From Carboxylicivirga sp. (GTDB lineage Bacteria > Bacteroidota > Bacteroidia > Bacteroidales > Marinilabiliaceae): a DNA stretch of 64,000 nt. Shown here piece by piece: positions 60,777 through 64,000 of this stretch. Numbering within the stretch: position 1 is the stretch's first letter; each line of letters opens with the position of its first letter. The DNA is taken from positions 1 to 64,000 of the forward strand of contig JAOARW010000068.1 of the NCBI GenBank assembly GCA_025210475.1. Direction: 5' to 3'. A program made the position numbers and the translations under genes. A model generated the notes under the pieces. That model worked only from the letters and a program-made list of their open reading frames with translations, ran no database searches and had not been told where the DNA came from.

Positions 60777-62258
60777 ATGAAAAAAATTCTGATATTACTA
60801 TCTGTTTTAACCATATCCGTTTCCGTGCTTAAAGCCAGAGAGAAAAAGCCAAATTTCATTTTTATTTTGGTGGATGATCTCGGTAAGGAATGGGTGTCGT
60901 GTTATGGAGCAAAAGACATTAAAACGCCAAATATTGATAAGCTGGCCAGTGAAGGCATCAAGTTTAATAAAGTGTATTCGATGCCACAATGCACGCCAAG
61001 TCGGGTAGCCTTGCTATCAGGTCAATATCCATATAAAAACGGTTGGATTAACCATTATGACGTGCCCCGCTGGGGACATGGTGCTCGTTTTGACCCCGTG
61101 CTTAATCCATCCTATGCAAAGGAGTTAAGAGACAAGGGATATAAAACCTGTGCTGCAGGAAAATGGCAAATCAGTGATTTTCGTGTTGAACCGGAAGCCA
61201 TGGTTAATGCCGGTTTTGATGAGTATTGTATGTGGACAGGTTATGAAAGTAATAACGAGCCGAGTGAAAAGCGTTATTGGAACCCATACCTGCACACCAA
61301 AGACGGTAGCCGAACTTATGAAGGACAATTTGGCCCGGATGTTTTCTGTGATTTTGTGATTGACTTTATGGAGAAGAATAAGCAGGATCCGATGTGTATT
61401 TATTACCCAATGGTGCTGACGCACGGACCGTTTGTTCATACACCCCATGAACCCAATGTAAAGAGTAAATACGATAAACATTGTGCTATGGTAAGGTATA
61501 CCGATTATATAGTCGGTAAGATTGAAAAGGCGATTGATCGATTGGGTATTGAGGATAATACTTATCTGATCTTTACAACTGATAATGGTACATCTGGAAC
61601 TGTTATCGGCAGACGCGATGATGTATATATTCGAGGCGGGAAAGCTCATCTGAGTGAGAATGGCATTAATTCTCCTTTTATTGTGAAGACACCTAATGCC
61701 GTTAAAAATCATGATACTGATGCTTTGGTTGATTTCACCGATATATATCCAACTTTATTGGATCTGGCAGGTGTGAAAAGTAAGAATAAATCTCAGTTGG
61801 ATGGTCAATCTTTTGCCAAGGTTATCAATGGTAAAGCAACTCAGGGCAAACGTGATTGGACCTTATCCATGGGCGGCTATCGTGCAATGATTGGAAACGA
61901 TGGTCGTGTAAAGAATTGTTTTGTATTTCGCGATCGTATTCTCCGTAATGATCGCTACAAAGCCTATGTCGATACACTAAAAAATATTCATCGAATCTAT
62001 GATTTGGAGGCTGATCCTTATGAGCAAAAGAATTTGATTGATGAGCCAGGTTTACTTTCCGTTCTTAAACAATTTCAAACCATTTTGGATGATATCCCAA
62101 ATCAGGATAACCATCCTAAGTATACAAAAAGTTCAGAAAGTCCTGAGAATGTGCCAGTGAAAAGTTTTAACAAGGCGGCAATGTCTTCCAAAAACAGGAA
62201 TAATATGAAAAAACTGGCAACAGAGAAAGAATATGAGAAATTTAAGAATGCTAACTAA
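60777..62258 (+). CDS. Exported S1-family sulfatase 2 (CTPSR motif)
   Basis: A 493-residue sulfatase with signal peptide MKKILILLSVLTISVSVLKA. The modified residue is Cys72 in SMPQCTPSRVALLSGQYPY. Metal ligands are in LVDDLGKEWVSCYG (Asp33, Asp34) and FTTDNGTSG (about 265), with AAGKWQIS (about 126-133) supplying the active-site Lys in a slightly divergent context (no His after Trp). It ends with a Lys/Asn-rich tail. Substrate not readable, but the different motifs of the three enzymes suggest attack on different sulfate positions of one glycan. The stop codon overlaps the next start (TAATG at 62256-62260). Confidence 0.93.
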   Translation: MKKILILLSVLTISVSVLKAREKKPNFIFILVDDLGKEWVSCYGAKDIKTPNIDKLASEGIKFNKVYSMPQCTPSRVALLSGQYPYKNGWINHYDVPRWGHGARFDPVLNPSYAKELRDKGYKTCAAGKWQISDFRVEPEAMVNAGFDEYCMWTGYESNNEPSEKRYWNPYLHTKDGSRTYEGQFGPDVFCDFVIDFMEKNKQDPMCIYYPMVLTHGPFVHTPHEPNVKSKYDKHCAMVRYTDYIVGKIEKAIDRLGIEDNTYLIFTTDNGTSGTVIGRRDDVYIRGGKAHLSENGINSPFIVKTPNAVKNHDTDALVDFTDIYPTLLDLAGVKSKNKSQLDGQSFAKVINGKATQGKRDWTLSMGGYRAMIGNDGRVKNCFVFRDRILRNDRYKAYVDTLKNIHRIYDLEADPYEQKNLIDEPGLLSVLKQFQTILDDIPNQDNHPKYTKSSESPENVPVKSFNKAAMSSKNRNNMKKLATEKEYEKFKNAN

Positions 62259-63724
62259 TGTTTAATAATTATATACGAATGATGAATCAAAATTTAAAAA
62301 TCGTATTGGTAATGCTTGCAACTATTGTTGCTCTTCCTGGCATTGCGAGTAATAAGAAAGATAAAAAGCCGAATATTATTTTTCTTTTTGCCGATGATCA
62401 GTGTTACAACACAATTAATAAATTAGGCAATAAGGAAGTGATAACACCAAACCTTGATCGAATGGTTGAAGATGGAGTATCATTTACCCATGCCTTTAAT
62501 ATGGGAGCCTGGCATGGTGCCGTATGTGTGGCATCGCGCACCATGATAAATACCGGGCGTTTTGTATGGCGCGCTAAAACTTTGGAACCAAACTTAAAAA
62601 CCGATGAAGTGAACACGCAACTTTGGGGTAACTTGATGAAAAATGCCGGATATGATACGTACATGGCCGGTAAATGGCACGTGAAAACCGATCCAAAAAA
62701 CTGTTTTACCAATTTAGGTACAGTGAGAGGAGGGATGCCGAATCAAACACCAGAAGGCTATAACCGTCCGAAAGATGAAAATGACAATACCTGGAAGCCA
62801 TGGCATACTAAATATGATGGTTTTTGGAAAGGCGGGAAACATTGGAGCGAAGTTTTGGGCGACGAGGCTGTTGGATTCATCAATGAAGCAAAGGACAAGG
62901 ACAATCCATTCTTTATGTATGTTGCATTTAATGCACCGCACGATCCACGTCAATCGCCAAAAGAATTTGTTGACATGTATCCGCTTGAAAATATTTCAAC
63001 ACCTAAAACCTTCTTGCCAGAATATCCTTACAAAGACGAAATGGGTTGTAGTGCAAAACTTCGCGATGAAAAGTTAGCACCATTTCCACGTACTGAATAT
63101 GCCGTGAAAGTAAACCGCCAGGAGTACTATGCGATTATAACCCACCTAGATCAGCAATTGGGACGTATACTTGATGCATTGGAAAAATCAGGAAAGAAAG
63201 ACAATACCTATATCTTCTATACAGCCGATCACGGTTTAGCTTGTGGTAATCACGGGTTATTAGGAAAGCAAAGCATGTACGATCACAGTATGCGTGCCCC
63301 TTTAATTGTAATTGGTCCTGATGTTCCAGCCAATAAGAAACGCGATATGGATGTTTATCTACAAGACATTATGCCATCCACATTGGAATTGGCAGGTGTT
63401 AAAAAGCCAGCTTATGTTGAGTTTAGTAGCCTGATGAAAATGGCTCGCGGAGAGCAAAAGAAAGGAAATTATGATGCAATCTACGGATGCTATACCAAAC
63501 AACAGCGTATGATTCGTAAAGATGGCTATAAATTAATCGCCTACCCGGCGGCAAAGAAAGTTCGCTTATATAATTTAAAGAAAGATCCATTAGAAATGAA
63601 GGATCTAGCGGGTGAGAAAAAGTATCAGGCTAAGATAAAGCAGCTTTTTAATGACTTGGTTAAATTACAGAAAGATATGGATGATGAAGTGGATTTAACA
63701 AGTGTGTATCCTGAATTATTATAG
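62258..63724 (+). CDS. Exported S1-family sulfatase 3 with variant CVASR motif
   Basis: A 488-residue sulfatase (or 480 from ATG 62282, where the signal peptide MNQNLKIVLVMLATIVALPGIA begins; the ATG at 62258 overlaps the previous stop as TAATG). The active-site segment is HGAVCVASRTMINTGR with Cys90. Canonical motifs are CxPxR; here the Pro is Ala (CVASR), a variant also found in other S1 enzymes of Bacteroidota. Metal ligands are in LFADDQCYN (Asp46, Asp47) and YTADHGLACGNHG (about 324-336), and AGKWHVK (about 136-142) supplies Lys/His. It completes the three-gene run before a terminator. Confidence 0.92.
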   Translation: MFNNYIRMMNQNLKIVLVMLATIVALPGIASNKKDKKPNIIFLFADDQCYNTINKLGNKEVITPNLDRMVEDGVSFTHAFNMGAWHGAVCVASRTMINTGRFVWRAKTLEPNLKTDEVNTQLWGNLMKNAGYDTYMAGKWHVKTDPKNCFTNLGTVRGGMPNQTPEGYNRPKDENDNTWKPWHTKYDGFWKGGKHWSEVLGDEAVGFINEAKDKDNPFFMYVAFNAPHDPRQSPKEFVDMYPLENISTPKTFLPEYPYKDEMGCSAKLRDEKLAPFPRTEYAVKVNRQEYYAIITHLDQQLGRILDALEKSGKKDNTYIFYTADHGLACGNHGLLGKQSMYDHSMRAPLIVIGPDVPANKKRDMDVYLQDIMPSTLELAGVKKPAYVEFSSLMKMARGEQKKGNYDAIYGCYTKQQRMIRKDGYKLIAYPAAKKVRLYNLKKDPLEMKDLAGEKKYQAKIKQLFNDLVKLQKDMDDEVDLTSVYPELL

Positions 63725-63745
63725 AAATTAGGTTGATTTTTTGAG

Positions 63746-63779
63746 AAAGTGGTTATTCGAAAGGGTAATCACTTTTTTT
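63746..63779 (+). terminator. Terminator after the sulfatase genes
   Basis: AAAGTGGTTA (63746-63755) pairs with TAATCACTTT (63766-63775) with one G-U, followed by TTTT. It ends the transcript of the sulfatase cluster 22 bases after the last stop. Confidence 0.8.
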
Positions 63780-64000
63780 GTATTAAGATGAATGCAGTAT
63801 ATCATGAATATGATATAGAGTTAATTAAGATCGTCTTAAAAGGATTAAACATATTTATATTTCAATTTTTACTAATGATTATCAATTACGATAATATTTC
63901 TGTTATTTTCGCAATCAATATTATTATAAGTATTAGTGCTATGTTGTATGTGTTATGTAAATATTATTAATCAACCACATAGGGATTTAGAGGGCGCAAA
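63780..64000. other. AT-rich right edge, no supported gene
   Basis: About 220 bases after the terminator. A 60-codon frame from 63788 (MNAVYHEYDIEL) encodes a Ile/Leu-rich peptide with one possible membrane span, but base composition alone explains it and no promoter or family match is evident. Confidence 0.3.

Noticed and set aside
61125..61712. 195-codon minus-strand frame
   Set aside because: Antisense to sulfatase 2, whose motifs are unambiguous.
63749..63970. 73-codon frame at the right edge
   Set aside because: Its first codons lie in the terminator hairpin and the rest is AT-rich with no family match.

Overview
The window looks like chromosomal DNA of a marine, facultatively aerobic member of the Bacteroidota, most likely the Marinilabiliales/Bacteroidales side of class Bacteroidia. 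The evidence is a CcoN-CcoO fusion in a cbb3 oxidase operon, a GldB-like lipoprotein, a PorT-type beta-barrel, a BtuB/BtuG-like B12 uptake pair behind a cobalamin riboswitch, a Reg_prop (two-component propeller) regulator beside sulfatases, and repeated TAnnTTTG promoter elements without Shine-Dalgarno-rich leaders. The genus is inference. I saw no rRNA, tRNA or CRISPR array.

Layout. 1-3090 is an accessory stretch: the 5' part of an IS4-type transposase gene at the left edge, a 41-bp tandem repeat array, then an overlapping ATPase/TOPRIM pair (RloA/RloB, AbiL-like) that looks like a phage-defence module. 3178-10589 is housekeeping: 5-formyl-THF cyclo-ligase and a nitrilase-family amidase, gldB-like, a porT-like barrel, nadE preceded by a duplicated 101-bp hairpin element, a Crp/Fnr regulator, a 2[4Fe-4S] ferredoxin and an M20 amidohydrolase. 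11043-16657 holds an orphan Wzz/BY-kinase with a YG-repeat tail, an AlkD-like protein, a small ExbB/TolQ-like membrane protein and three exported proteins of unknown function.

16940-26133 is a complete cbb3 oxidase locus: ccoI, ccoS, ccoNO, ccoQ, ccoP, ccoG, ccoH and a SafE/DsbD-2-like membrane protein. It is interrupted between ccoP and ccoG by a four-helix-bundle (S23/IVP) gene flanked by nested inverted repeats, which looks like an inserted element. 26349-30877 is a B12 uptake region: promoter, cobalamin riboswitch, TonB-dependent receptor, a BtuG-like propeller lipoprotein, terminator, then a second propeller lipoprotein with its own promoter. 30928-38121 has two hotdog/PHP enzymes, release factor 3 and a three-gene propionyl/acyl-CoA carboxylase operon. 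Propionyl-CoA carboxylation commonly feeds a B12-dependent methylmalonyl-CoA mutase, which gives a loose link to the B12 genes.

38348-49582 holds ferritin, a GH15 glycosidase divergent from an OtsA-OtsB trehalose synthase/phosphatase fusion, a tripartite RND efflux operon and a PaaI-type thioesterase. 49873-63724 holds an exported beta-barrel, a giant multi-PAS hybrid histidine kinase, a membrane-spanning Reg_prop-AraC regulator and three consecutive formylglycine sulfatases, i.e. the start of a sulfated-polysaccharide utilisation locus that probably continues past the right edge.

The observations I rate highest are the duplicated, covarying hairpin element abutting nadE, the S23 element inside the cbb3 operon, the RloAB defence module beside the repeat array, and the kinase-less transmembrane Reg_prop-AraC regulator.
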